Assembly (NCBI GenBank): GCA_021160785.1
Contig: JAGHBX010000154.1
Coordinates: 1 to 17,930, forward strand
Direction of reading: 5' to 3'
Length of the DNA: 17,930 bases
Source of the DNA: Planctomycetota bacterium
GTDB lineage: Bacteria; Planctomycetota; Phycisphaerae; Sedimentisphaerales; Anaerohalosphaeraceae
Below, in pieces: positions 7,238-15,295 of this stretch. Made by a program: the position numbers and the translations under genes. The notes beneath the pieces were generated by a model. It saw nothing but the letters and a program-made list of their open reading frames with translations. It searched no databases and was not told where the DNA came from. Numbering within the stretch: the stretch's first letter is position 1; each line of letters opens with the position of its first letter.

Positions 7238-7279
7238 AAAATTCAGCCTCCAATCAATAAGTATCTGTCTCGTTTTTCT

Positions 7280-7295
7280 CTATCGCCACTGATAG
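7280..7295 (-). promoter_or_regulatory. Small hairpin in rpsB 5' leader
   Basis: CTATC (7291-7295) and GATAG (7280-7284) pair around a six-base loop in the predicted 62-base rpsB leader. Ribosomal-protein operons are often autoregulated through leader structures, but this stem is short and I do not recognise a known S2-binding motif. Confidence 0.25.
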
Positions 7296-7307
7296 AAGAA
7301 TTGGATC

Positions 7308-7336
7308 ACAGTAATGCAACATTGAGCGTGTGTCAA
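7308..7336 (-). promoter_or_regulatory. Promoter of rpsB-tsf operon
   Basis: A perfect -35, TTGACA (7331-7336 on the complement), is followed after exactly 17 bases by TACTGT (7308-7313). The predicted start near 7300 gives a leader of about 62 bases. AT-rich sequence with A/T runs lies just upstream (about 7340-7385), resembling an UP element. Confidence 0.6.
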
Positions 7337-7561
7337 GGTTTTTTGCAAAATACGGCGAAATTTGCACTTTTGTTGAACTATTTTTTGTGCGGAACCGGTA
7401 ATGGGGCGAGTTTTTTGTGAAAATAGGGAAAATTGTCGCCGTAGAGGGCGCCGCAGGCCGATATGCATCAAAGGCTTCTCGCCCGCGCCCCCAGGCGTAC
7501 GGTTCTTCGAACCTGCCAAACATGTACTATTTATATGACTGGTAATCGGTTGAGATGGCTG

Positions 7562-7567
7562 TATAAT
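7562..7567 (+). promoter_or_regulatory. -10 element of pyrH-frr promoter
   Basis: A perfect TATAAT sits 55 bases before the pyrH ATG. At 17-base spacing the -35 position is CTGGTA, a poor match, so the promoter may depend on an activator. Confidence 0.4.
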
Positions 7568-7622
7568 AGGCGTCGGCGCCGGGAACTGTCAGAGACTTTT
7601 TTAAGGAGTTGCTGTAAAGATT

Positions 7623-8342
7623 ATGGCTGATATTAAGTACAAACGGATTTTACTTAAACTGTCGGGCGAGAGTTTTTGCAAGCCCGGCGAGTTCGGGCTC
7701 GATATTGAGGCGGTCGAGGCGGTCGCTGCCAGAATCGACCAGATATGTGAGCTTGGACCGCAGGTGGCTGTTGTGGTGGGAGGAGGCAATTTCCTGCGGG
7801 GGCACTCCTTTTCGGCCCAAAACCCGATCCCTCGTAACACTGCCGATTACATGGGTATGTTGGCGACGGTGCTCAATGCCTGTGCCCTTCAGGAGATGCT
7901 GGAGAGGGCGCATCGACCGGCGCGGGTCATGAGCGCCATCGAAGTGCCCGCACTTTGCGAGGCGTTCATACAAAGACGCTGCATCAAGCATCTCGAATCC
8001 GGCAGGGTCGTCATCTTAGCCGGCGGAACGGGAAACCCTTTCTTTTCCACAGACACGTGTGCGGCGCTACGGGCGGCTGAACTCGACGCCGATATTCTCA
8101 TCAAGGCAACCAAGGTTGACGGCGTATATACCGACGACCCGCTGAAAAATGACGACGCAAAGCTTATGGAGACTATTTCCTACAGAGATGTTCTCCGCCG
8201 CGGCCTGACAGTCATAGACCCGGCGGCGATCAGCCTTTGCAGCGAGAACAATGTCCCGATTGTGGTCTTAAATATGTTTACACCGGGCAACATCGAAAAA
8301 GCGATTCGCGGCGAGAAGGTCGGCACGAGGATCGCCAGATAA
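7623..8342 (+). CDS. pyrH: UMP kinase
   Basis: UMP kinase makes UDP from UMP and ATP in pyrimidine nucleotide synthesis, acting as a cytoplasmic hexamer of the amino-acid-kinase fold. The 239-residue length is typical. Motifs visible: phosphate-binding KLSGES (12-17), GGGNFLRG (53-60), RNTADYMGMLAT (71-82), AGGTGNPFFSTDTCAALRA (133-151) and DGVYTDDP (166-173), all characteristic of bacterial PyrH. The ATG at 7623 is chosen because the protein aligns from its first residues with the family. The nearest SD, AAGGAG, is 14-15 bases upstream, unusually far. frr follows after 20 bases in the same operon. Confidence 0.96.
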   Translation: MADIKYKRILLKLSGESFCKPGEFGLDIEAVEAVAARIDQICELGPQVAVVVGGGNFLRGHSFSAQNPIPRNTADYMGMLATVLNACALQEMLERAHRPARVMSAIEVPALCEAFIQRRCIKHLESGRVVILAGGTGNPFFSTDTCAALRAAELDADILIKATKVDGVYTDDPLKNDDAKLMETISYRDVLRRGLTVIDPAAISLCSENNVPIVVLNMFTPGNIEKAIRGEKVGTRIAR

Positions 8343-8362
8343 GGTCAATTGGAGTTTGACGA

Positions 8363-8923
8363 ATGCCTACACAAAAAATCATTACAGAGCATGAAAACAG
8401 CATGAAAAAGGCGGTGGAGTTTTTGCAGACGGAACTGCGTTCGGTGCGTACCGGCAGGGCCTCGGCGGGATTGGTGGAGAACCTCAGCGTGGAGTATTAC
8501 GGCACGCCTACGCCACTCAAGCAGATGGCGACTATCGCGACGCCTGATGCCGACATGATCATTATCAAGCCGTTTGACCCCGCCGCCCTGAAGGAAATTG
8601 AAAAGGCCATCAAGAACAGCGAACTGAGTCTTGCCCCGCAACTCGACGGCAAGGTCGTCAGGCTAAGCGTGCCCCCGCTGAGCGGGGAAAGACGCGAACA
8701 ACTTGCCCAGCAGGTTAAGCAATTAGGGGAAAAAACCAAGATATCTGTTCGCAATATCAGACGTGACGCCAATAAGGTACTGGACGAGGAGCAGAAAAAC
8801 AAGATTATCACCGAAGACGACCGCGACAAGGGCAAAAAAGACATCGATAACCTGACTAAGAAATCCACGGACAAGGTCGACGCCATCGTCAAGTCCAAGA
8901 GCGAGGAGATAATGTCAGACTGA
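8363..8923 (+). CDS. frr: Ribosome recycling factor
   Basis: RRF acts with EF-G to split the post-termination ribosome. Its 186 residues match the usual 185. The signature ELRSVRTGRAS (24-34) and the hinge/domain II region with IIIKPFDPAALKEIEKAI (66-83) and PPLSGERREQL (about 108-118) are intact, followed by the long C-terminal helix of domain I. The ATG is preceded by the SD GGAG eight bases upstream. It is the last gene of the pyrH-frr unit. The 131-base gap to the next gene holds GC-rich repeats and a weak terminator. Confidence 0.97.
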   Translation: MPTQKIITEHENSMKKAVEFLQTELRSVRTGRASAGLVENLSVEYYGTPTPLKQMATIATPDADMIIIKPFDPAALKEIEKAIKNSELSLAPQLDGKVVRLSVPPLSGERREQLAQQVKQLGEKTKISVRNIRRDANKVLDEEQKNKIITEDDRDKGKKDIDNLTKKSTDKVDAIVKSKSEEIMSD

Positions 8924-8947
8924 TTTCCGGCCGATAGCATACGTGCA

Positions 8948-8975
8948 GCCGGAGGGGCCTTCCTGGCCGGAGGGG
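8948..8975 (+). repeat. Short direct repeat GCCGGAGGGG x2
   Basis: Two exact copies of GCCGGAGGGG occur at 8948-8957 and 8966-8975, downstream of frr. A separate nine-base repeat, CGATAGCAT, occurs at 8932-8940 and 9048-9056, the second copy overlapping the next gene's ATG. No function is apparent; slippage or local duplication are possible origins. Confidence 0.4.
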
Positions 8976-9009
8976 TGTAAGTGCCCGCATACGGGACGGT
9001 GCCGGTCGA

Positions 9010-9042
9010 GCCCGGCCGGGCGGGTAGTTTTATCATTTTTTT
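9010..9042 (+). terminator. Weak terminator-like palindrome after frr
   Basis: The 12-bp palindrome GCCCGGCCGGGC (9010-9021) can fold as a 4-bp stem with a four-base loop. It is followed by a T-rich stretch (9028-9042). The stem is short and the T-run broken and offset, so partial termination at most is expected, with possible read-through into the AsmA-like gene. Confidence 0.3.
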
Positions 9043-9054
9043 GGGGACGATAGC

Positions 9055-11712
9055 ATGCAAGCGGCGACTGACCACGAGAAGAATCCTCCGAAACGATCAC
9101 GCAGGTTCACGGTGATCAAGTGGATGTTGATTGTGACGGCGGGTGTTGTTTTGGCGATTATTGTTATCCTGCCGGCGTATTTGTCGTCGGACAGCGGCAA
9201 GAAGCTGATATTGTCTAAGATTAGTCGCGCTATCGATGGCCAGGTCGATGCAAAGACGCTGTCGGTGGGCAGGGTCAAGGGAGACCGGCTTACCGACCTA
9301 ACGTTTTCCGACGACAAGGGGATGATGTCGGTTTCGGTGAGGAAGATTTCTGCTAAACCGCAACTGATGGCGATGCTTCGGGGCAACCTCGCCCTTGGCA
9401 AGACGCTGCTGGATGCGCCTAAGGCTGTCATCAATATTGAAGACCCGGGGGCACGAACCCAAAGCAGCAAATCCTCGAAATCGGATGATGATGCCGGCGG
9501 CGGCGCGGCGCTCGGGCTGGCGATGCTCGACATGGAAGTAAAAGAAGGCAGCGCCACCATCAATCTTATGCGAAAAGACAGTACTCAGAGTGTGCACTTT
9601 CGCAATATCGAATCGAAGGTCAACCTCAATCCGTTAGGGCAAAAGTCCACGTTTGCGCTGGCGATGACCGTAGTCGAGGGCGACAAAGAGTCGCAGATCA
9701 CCGCCGGCGGCAGTATGAAACAGTCCGACAAGAAGAAATGGACGCTCAAGGGGACAACAGGCGACTTCAAGGTCGCTGTCGATAAGCTGGAGTTGTCCAC
9801 GTTGACCCCGCTGTTTGCCCTGATGGGCAAGGACATACAGACGAGCGGCCAACTGAACGCCGACGCCGATGTCAGAATCGAAAAAGGCAAATTCAAACGA
9901 ATTATGGCGAAGGCGCAATTGCGGGATTTCAAGAGAATTGTCGCCGGCAAAGAAACCGTTATGCAGGAACCGGTCATTATCGACGCCGATGTATCTTCGA
10001 CTGATGGGCAGATCAGGATTAAGCGGCTGAATTTCGAGTCGTCTTTTTGCAACGTTCGCTGTTCGGGGACGGGCAATGTCGTGGACTATGACGCCGACGC
10101 CGAGTTGACAGGGCTGCAGGACTTTGCCGGCCAACTTGCCGATTTCGGCAAGTACCGACTGCAGGGCAAGGTTGCAAGCACGGGCAAGGTAACGTTCGGC
10201 GAGAACACGGTGAAACTGACCGGCCGCGGTCTTACGGAGAATATGATTATCAGAAAAGGCGATCTGGCGACCGAGCCAACAACCGCCAATCTCGGTTTCG
10301 ACATACACAGGGACAACGAAAAGAACATCACAAAGATCGCGTCGGCGAAAATGTTAGCCGACCTGGGAAGCATCGAAATCACCGATGCGGTCATTCCCGG
10401 CGATTTGGAGCAGGGTACGGTCAGCCTCGGGCTTTCTGCGGACGTCGACTTGAGAAAGCTCCAGCCGTTTGTGGCGCTGGCTATCGAGATACCGCAGGGC
10501 GTAACATTTGCCGGAAGGCTCACCAGCCAAGCGGCAATTGACGGCGCCGGCGGCAGGTTTCATATCAAGACTGACAGGACAAACGTCAAGAAGCTTGTCA
10601 TTAACGCACCCGGGCAGGAGCCGTTCAAACAGGAAACCATCAAACTCGTAGCGGATATCATCGCCGACACAAAGCAAAAAGAGATCACAGTCAACGACCT
10701 GTTCATCGAGGGTGTGCAGGGCCAATCACTCATCAAGGTTACAAAGGGCAGATTCGAACAGAGCGAAAAAGGGCAGAAAACTAATGTCACCGGGCAACTG
10801 CAGGCCGAGTATGACCTGGCCGCCGTCAGCGCGCTGGCTGCGCCGTTTCTGCCGCGAGGCCTGGCGATGGAGGGAATACGCAAAAGCGATTTGACATTTG
10901 ATTCGCAATATCCCACCGGAACCAAACAGCTTCTTGCCAATATCAACGGACAAACCGATTTCGGTTTCGACAAGGCACAGTATATGGGGCTGAAATTCGG
11001 ACCGGCCAACCTGAAACTGCAGGCCGAGCAGGGCAAGTTAAAGTTCAAGCTGCCGCCTACAACCGTCAACGAGGGTAGGGTCGCCTTTGAAGGCAACGTA
11101 AACTTCAAGGAAAAAGCCATGACACTGCGAATGGCAAACCCCTCCCAATTAGCCGAAAATGTCAAAATCAACGACGAGATGACCAGACGCATGCTGATGT
11201 ATATCAATCCGCTCTTTGCCAATCAGGCGGGCGTCACGGGTGTTGCAAGTTTTCACTGTGAAAAAATGTCGATCCCCTTAGGCAGCAAGACGTTTGCCGA
11301 CGACCTTGAGATCACCGGAACGATTGAAATCGCCGACGTCGTACTCAAGCCGCGGGGGCTGTTCGGAGTGCTCGTCCAGAGTCCGGGCAAACTGCACGTG
11401 CTGCCAACGCGATTTGTTCTTGAAAGGGGCTTCCTGGCTTACAGGGACATGCCGGTTCATGTCGGCAACAATCCGCTCAACTTCAGCGGCAGGATCGGGC
11501 TGGACAAGAGTATCGACATGATGGTCACGTTTCCGTGGACCTTCCAGGGTCGAACCGCCAGGATCGGGGATGAATCGGCGATGCGCATCACCGCGCCGAT
11601 CAAGGGGACGCTGAACAACCCGACCATCGACATGAACAAGGTTCTCGAAGGGGCCGGGCAAAAACTGCTCGAAGAGCAACTCAAGAAGGCCCTGGAAAAA
11701 ATATTCCGATAA
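9055..11712 (+). CDS. AsmA-like inner-membrane-anchored envelope protein
   Basis: This 885-residue protein has a basic N-terminus (KRSRR), one transmembrane helix at about 20-42, and a long periplasmic beta-rich body, the layout of AsmA/TamB-type proteins. These span the envelope and are linked to lipid or outer-membrane protein transport. After the helix comes SSDSGKKLILSKISRAI, like the AsmA start, then repeated strands (for example QLNADADVRIEKGKFKRI, GTIEIADVVLKPRGLFG). The C-terminal GTLNNPTIDMNKVL...LLEEQLKKALEKIF is the usual closing segment, in which a repeat leads into an amphipathic helix. Family assignment rests on architecture and these patterns; the exact subfamily (AsmA, DUF748, YhdP-like) is unresolved. 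The ATG has the SD GGGGA seven bases upstream. It lies 22 bases before the YihY/BrkB gene, probably one operon. Confidence 0.7.
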   Translation: MQAATDHEKNPPKRSRRFTVIKWMLIVTAGVVLAIIVILPAYLSSDSGKKLILSKISRAIDGQVDAKTLSVGRVKGDRLTDLTFSDDKGMMSVSVRKISAKPQLMAMLRGNLALGKTLLDAPKAVINIEDPGARTQSSKSSKSDDDAGGGAALGLAMLDMEVKEGSATINLMRKDSTQSVHFRNIESKVNLNPLGQKSTFALAMTVVEGDKESQITAGGSMKQSDKKKWTLKGTTGDFKVAVDKLELSTLTPLFALMGKDIQTSGQLNADADVRIEKGKFKRIMAKAQLRDFKRIVAGKETVMQEPVIIDADVSSTDGQIRIKRLNFESSFCNVRCSGTGNVVDYDADAELTGLQDFAGQLADFGKYRLQGKVASTGKVTFGENTVKLTGRGLTENMIIRKGDLATEPTTANLGFDIHRDNEKNITKIASAKMLADLGSIEITDAVIPGDLEQGTVSLGLSADVDLRKLQPFVALAIEIPQGVTFAGRLTSQAAIDGAGGRFHIKTDRTNVKKLVINAPGQEPFKQETIKLVADIIADTKQKEITVNDLFIEGVQGQSLIKVTKGRFEQSEKGQKTNVTGQLQAEYDLAAVSALAAPFLPRGLAMEGIRKSDLTFDSQYPTGTKQLLANINGQTDFGFDKAQYMGLKFGPANLKLQAEQGKLKFKLPPTTVNEGRVAFEGNVNFKEKAMTLRMANPSQLAENVKINDEMTRRMLMYINPLFANQAGVTGVASFHCEKMSIPLGSKTFADDLEITGTIEIADVVLKPRGLFGVLVQSPGKLHVLPTRFVLERGFLAYRDMPVHVGNNPLNFSGRIGLDKSIDMMVTFPWTFQGRTARIGDESAMRITAPIKGTLNNPTIDMNKVLEGAGQKLLEEQLKKALEKIFR

Positions 11713-11734
11713 TATCGACGTACAAGGAAAAGAA

Positions 11735-13054
11735 ATGCTTAAAGAGATACTGACTAAACCGACCGAGGAATTGGGCAAGTGGAGCCGGTTCGTTGTCTTC
11801 CAGCTAAAGCTGTGGCGTCATTGTGCAAGGCTGCTTCGTCAGAATCGCTCGGGCACGCAGGCGGCGGCGCTTTCGTACCATACTATCTTCGGAATCGTTC
11901 CGTTGGCTATCGTGATGGTGATGGTTTTTCAGGCAATCCCGGCCTACCGCGAGGTGGGCGACAATGTCAGGGGCTTTTTTTATGAGCAGTTGAACCTCGA
12001 CCGGATCGTATACCCCGCCGACGAAGCCGGCTCGCAGGAAGATGTCAAACTCACCGACAAGATAGATGAAATAACCGACACGTACATGAAGAACCTCAAC
12101 GCCGGGGCGATTACGCTGTTTAGTTGTGGAATTGTCGTGTGGGCGGCGCTGGGGCTGCTGACGACGATTGAACGGGCGTTTAACAATATCTGGCACGTCG
12201 GGCGGGGCAGAAACTTCGTCCAGCGGGTAGTCAACTACTGGGCGCTCATGACATTAGGGCCGTTTCTGCTTGTGATCGGTTTTTATTTCAGCACGAATTA
12301 CCTCGTCGCCAACAAAATACAGTATGGAGTCATGAATTACGTCGCCCCGGTGCTGCCGTATCTCATCAGCGTGGCGGCGATGTTTCTGCTCTATTTTGTC
12401 TTGCCAAATACGAAAGTAAGTATCCGCGCAGCGCTCTGGGGCGCGGCGGTCGCGGCCCTGATATGGACCGGCGCCAAAGCGCTTTTTACCTTGTACATGG
12501 CCAACTTCCAACCGTACAAGGGCGTTTATGGCGTAATAAGTATTATCCCCCTGGGCGTGTTCTGGATATGGGTAACATGGGTCATCGTCCTGTTTGGGCT
12601 GCAACTGACCTACACCACCCAGCACTTAAAGACGATTGACGCCGCCGAAATCGCGGCGACGCGCAAGCAGAACGAGCATTTCCTGATCAATGACTTTACG
12701 GTCATAAGGATTATCGAATACATCTTCGGCGAGTTTGAAAACAAGCACGGCCCGGTATCCGCCGACGCGATATGCGGCCGGATGAAGCTGCCCGCCGAGT
12801 TCGGCCACAAGATACTCGAACATCTTGTGGGCAAGGGTCTGCTCGTACAGACCGCAGAACCACAGGCAGGTTTCGCACCGGCAACCGACGGCGAAAAGAT
12901 AACGTTAGCCGACATCGCCGACGCCGTAAAAGAAGCAAGCTTCGACCAGAACTACACAGGAATCGGGACAAAACTAAGAAACATAATAGACGCCCGACAC
13001 GAAGAACTCGCAAAAACAAACCTCAAACAAATCCTCGAAGAACAATCCACCTGA
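11735..13054 (+). CDS. YihY/BrkB-family integral membrane protein
   Basis: This is a 439-residue polytopic inner-membrane protein of the YihY/virulence factor BrkB family, once mislabelled RNase BN; its transport or envelope role is still unclear. Family landmarks: QAAALSYHTIFGIVPLAIV (42-60), ERAFNNIWHV (146-155), and paired hydrophobic helices at about 125-145, 170-190, 203-223, 233-253 and 265-292 ending YGVISIIPLGVFWIW...LFGLQL. Residues 85-120 form a charged loop longer than in many relatives. Residues 310-439 are a soluble tail with a winged-helix-like stretch (DAICGRMKLPAEFGHKILEHL), seen in the longer members. The SD AAGGAAA precedes the ATG. Its stop is two bases from the stop of the convergent LysE-family gene. 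Confidence 0.88.
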   Translation: MLKEILTKPTEELGKWSRFVVFQLKLWRHCARLLRQNRSGTQAAALSYHTIFGIVPLAIVMVMVFQAIPAYREVGDNVRGFFYEQLNLDRIVYPADEAGSQEDVKLTDKIDEITDTYMKNLNAGAITLFSCGIVVWAALGLLTTIERAFNNIWHVGRGRNFVQRVVNYWALMTLGPFLLVIGFYFSTNYLVANKIQYGVMNYVAPVLPYLISVAAMFLLYFVLPNTKVSIRAALWGAAVAALIWTGAKALFTLYMANFQPYKGVYGVISIIPLGVFWIWVTWVIVLFGLQLTYTTQHLKTIDAAEIAATRKQNEHFLINDFTVIRIIEYIFGEFENKHGPVSADAICGRMKLPAEFGHKILEHLVGKGLLVQTAEPQAGFAPATDGEKITLADIADAVKEASFDQNYTGIGTKLRNIIDARHEELAKTNLKQILEEQST

Positions 13055-13056
13055 CG

Positions 13057-13692
13057 CTATGGCCGCAGAACATCAAGCCACAGGGCGCCTGCGCTGTAGA
13101 CGAACTTTATGCTGAACAGTATCAGCGCCATCCCGCAGACACTTAAGATGATGCGCTGGCTTTTGTTGCCCAATACTTTGGCGCCGCCGTAACTCATCCA
13201 GCCTAAGAAACCTAACCAGACCAGATCGCACAGCCAGTGGACAATCGTAAACAGCACAAATGCAACCCATCCCAATTGCCGCGCGTCGGTGGCGAGCTTG
13301 AGCCCGACCGTCGCCCACCACAGCAAAAAGTAAGGGTTCCCCGCCGACAGTATCAGACCCGTCAGTAGCGGCGGCGACTTGCATGTCGCCTCAGCGGAAA
13401 AATCTTCCTTTCGTATTTCGCGAATCATCTGCACACCCATCCACAGCAGGAAGAGCCCGCCGATGACGCCTATGGCGACCTGCATAGCCGCCGACTTGAT
13501 GATCGCGGCAAAGCCTAAGATAATCAGGAACATCAGCGGAAACTCGATGATGCCGTGGCCCAGGGCGATCAGTATGCCGGCATCCCGCCGCCGTGCGCCG
13601 TGGGCAATCGCAGCGGCCGTAACCGTACCCGGCGCCATTACGCCCGACAGCGATATCACAAACGCGCTGAATAGAAATACCGCAACTTCCAA
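13057..13692 (-). CDS. LysE/RhtB-family transporter
   Basis: This is an inner-membrane exporter of the LysE/RhtB family (amino acids or similar small solutes), 211 residues from the chosen start, typical for the family, with about six hydrophobic helices. It shows the N-terminal PGTVTAAAIAHGARRRDAGI (21-40), followed by GHGIIEF (45-51), and the mid-protein GLILSAGNPYFLLWWATVG (112-130), both characteristic. The start is taken as TTG (13690-13692): AGGAG lies seven bases upstream and the protein begins at helix 1. An upstream TTG at 13716 would add eight residues without an SD. It lies 45 bases after the metallophosphoesterase gene on the same strand, so it is probably co-transcribed. Substrate unknown. 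Confidence 0.88.
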   Translation of the reverse strand: MEVAVFLFSAFVISLSGVMAPGTVTAAAIAHGARRRDAGILIALGHGIIEFPLMFLIILGFAAIIKSAAMQVAIGVIGGLFLLWMGVQMIREIRKEDFSAEATCKSPPLLTGLILSAGNPYFLLWWATVGLKLATDARQLGWVAFVLFTIVHWLCDLVWLGFLGWMSYGGAKVLGNKSQRIILSVCGMALILFSIKFVYSAGALWLDVLRP

Positions 13693-13699
13693 GTCTTCG

Positions 13700-13704
13700 C
13701 TCCT
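13700..13704 (-). promoter_or_regulatory. Shine-Dalgarno fixing a TTG start for the LysE-family gene
   Basis: AGGAG on the minus strand lies seven bases upstream of the TTG at 13692. It sits inside the alternative longer reading from 13716, making the internal TTG the better start. Confidence 0.7.
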
Positions 13705-13737
13705 GAGTTCTAACAAGACTTTTGCAAAAGTTCTCTT

Positions 13738-15291
13738 CTAATTATATTCGACGGGCACATCCGTCCATGCCCTGCCGTGAGCCGTTTCGTACTCGCAGTG
13801 GATATACAACGGCGGATCAAAATGCTTCTTGTAGGTCAGGCTGACATTGACAAGCGATTTTACGCGGAATCGAAGTTTGATATCGCCGCCTTTGGGCTTG
13901 GCAACGGCCTCCTGCCGGCCCGAATGCTCATAGGCCCCGCCGCTCCACTTAGGCTCGCATACCAGCCGCAGATCCTCATCCATCGTAATCCCGCTGATCT
14001 TCAGCGTCGCTTCAAATGTCCCGCCCTTCTTCGGATGCGAATGCGTATAGGCGGTCAGTTCCTCGACCACCTCCTGATGGAATGTAACCGCTTCGGTGCT
14101 CACAGCCGCGATGGCATAAGACTCATCGAGCCGGCCGTCGGTTCTGGTCAGTTCAATCCGGTCAATCACCTTGCCGTCGATGTTGATTGTTTTCATGGAC
14201 AGCCTGTTTCCATCGATCTCGAACAGACAGAAGTTATTTTCCTTCTTCGCTTTGGCCAGGAGAAAATCCGGCTGTACATCGTGCAAATCCGCCGCGCCGC
14301 CGCCGGCGACGATGCAGGTTACCGGCGCTGCGCCTTTGGCTGATGCTGTAACGGGCCGGAAACGCTCGTAGAAATGCGAGTGGCCGGTCACAACAAAATC
14401 AACACCCTCAACGGACAGTTTCCCCAATGCCCCGGGGTAGCCTCGACGGGACTGGTGGCCGCCGATGTTGAGATTCGGCTCATGCCACGTTACAAACCGC
14501 CACACCACATCGTCTTTTGCGCGGTCTGCGGCGAGAATCTTCAATATATCGGCCGTAGCCAGATCGCCCGTTGCATTGTCGCCTATGAAATAGTACAGCG
14601 GGCCGTACGTAAACGAGTAATTGCGCCGCCCGTCCATCACAAAATACTTGTCAAAGAAGCTCCCCCGGTCATGGTTGCCCTTGGCGGCATAGATCGGCAC
14701 ATACTCGGCGAGCCCCCTGACCGGCCCAAAGAACTGCGGATCCCACTCCTGGTGCTTTGAACCGGTATTGACGAAATCGCCCGTATGAACCACAAAGTCA
14801 GGAGCGACCTTAATGATCTGCTCGACAACCCTGCGATGCGTCTGCGAGTTCTTTCGACTATCGCCATACACCACGAACCGAACGCGTCGAGCATTTCGAG
14901 GGATTGTCGTGAAATGCCAGGTATCCGATTCTTCCCGGCCCGAAACGATCGCATATCTATACTTTGTCTGCGCCTTCAAATCGTCGAGCCACACCTTGTG
15001 AATGTAAACGCTTCTGTTGGCGGTTGCATGTCTGTACGAAACGCGCACAGGCTCCGACCGCATCTCCCTGGTCAACTCTTCACCCTCGCCGTAGCGAACC
15101 TGCCCGGTGCCCCTCGTGTCGGTCTCCCACATAACAGCCGCCCGAGTCTGCTCCAGACGCAGGAGCACAGGGCCCTTGGTGATCTTCGCAAAGCATGACT
15201 CGCCGCTTGCCCACAAAACCAGCGCCAACACCACCCATACAATCGCCCGATACACATTTCGATTCAAAGTCAACATACTTCGGATGGGCAC
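13738..15291 (-). CDS. Secreted purple-acid-phosphatase-like metallophosphoesterase
   Basis: This is a 517-residue exported phosphoesterase. Residues 1-35 form a signal peptide ending ESCFA. Residues 36-130 are a fibronectin-like PAP N-terminal domain (ITKGPVLLRL...VMWET...HFTTIP). The catalytic calcineurin-like domain has the dinuclear-metal motifs GDSR (143-146), HTGD (169-172), GNHD (205-208), WHEP (269-272) and GHSH (303-306), all intact. A C-terminal beta-rich region of about 130 residues follows. The GTG at 15289-15291 is preferred: GGGGAG lies seven bases upstream and the GTG comes four bases after the YjbQ-family stop, implying translational coupling. A later ATG at 15276 has no SD, and an upstream start at 15405 would overlap YjbQ by about 110 bases and put the signal sequence internally. 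Physiological substrate unknown. Confidence 0.9.
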   Translation of the reverse strand: MPIRSMLTLNRNVYRAIVWVVLALVLWASGESCFAKITKGPVLLRLEQTRAAVMWETDTRGTGQVRYGEGEELTREMRSEPVRVSYRHATANRSVYIHKVWLDDLKAQTKYRYAIVSGREESDTWHFTTIPRNARRVRFVVYGDSRKNSQTHRRVVEQIIKVAPDFVVHTGDFVNTGSKHQEWDPQFFGPVRGLAEYVPIYAAKGNHDRGSFFDKYFVMDGRRNYSFTYGPLYYFIGDNATGDLATADILKILAADRAKDDVVWRFVTWHEPNLNIGGHQSRRGYPGALGKLSVEGVDFVVTGHSHFYERFRPVTASAKGAAPVTCIVAGGGAADLHDVQPDFLLAKAKKENNFCLFEIDGNRLSMKTINIDGKVIDRIELTRTDGRLDESYAIAAVSTEAVTFHQEVVEELTAYTHSHPKKGGTFEATLKISGITMDEDLRLVCEPKWSGGAYEHSGRQEAVAKPKGGDIKLRFRVKSLVNVSLTYKKHFDPPLYIHCEYETAHGRAWTDVPVEYN

Positions 15292-15295
15292 TATA

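Larger units (their letters stand above)
7238..7622. other. Divergent promoter region between rpsB-tsf and pyrH-frr
   Basis: These 385 bases contain no gene I can support. The left third carries the rpsB promoter and leader, and the right end has the pyrH -10 and SD. The middle (7400-7540) shows only a small GGTTC-TTC-GAACC hairpin at 7501-7513. It does not fold as a tRNA. Confidence 0.6.

Noticed and set aside
7490..7515. tRNA-like T-arm (GGTTC...GAACC)
   Set aside because: The loop is three bases rather than seven, and no acceptor, D or anticodon arms can be built around it.
7254..7523. 89-residue minus-strand ORF upstream of rpsB
   Set aside because: It runs through the strong rpsB promoter and leader and has no recognisable domain.
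10560..11222. 220-residue minus-strand ORF
   Set aside because: It is antisense to the AsmA-like gene, which has a convincing start, signal anchor and family-like C-terminus; no SD or domain was found for the shadow.
13718..13731. 14-bp palindrome ACTTTTGCAAAAGT between the phosphoesterase and LysE-family genes
   Set aside because: It could be an operator, but no promoter is visible nearby, it forms only a five-base stem with no T-run for termination, and one short A/T-rich palindrome is weak evidence.
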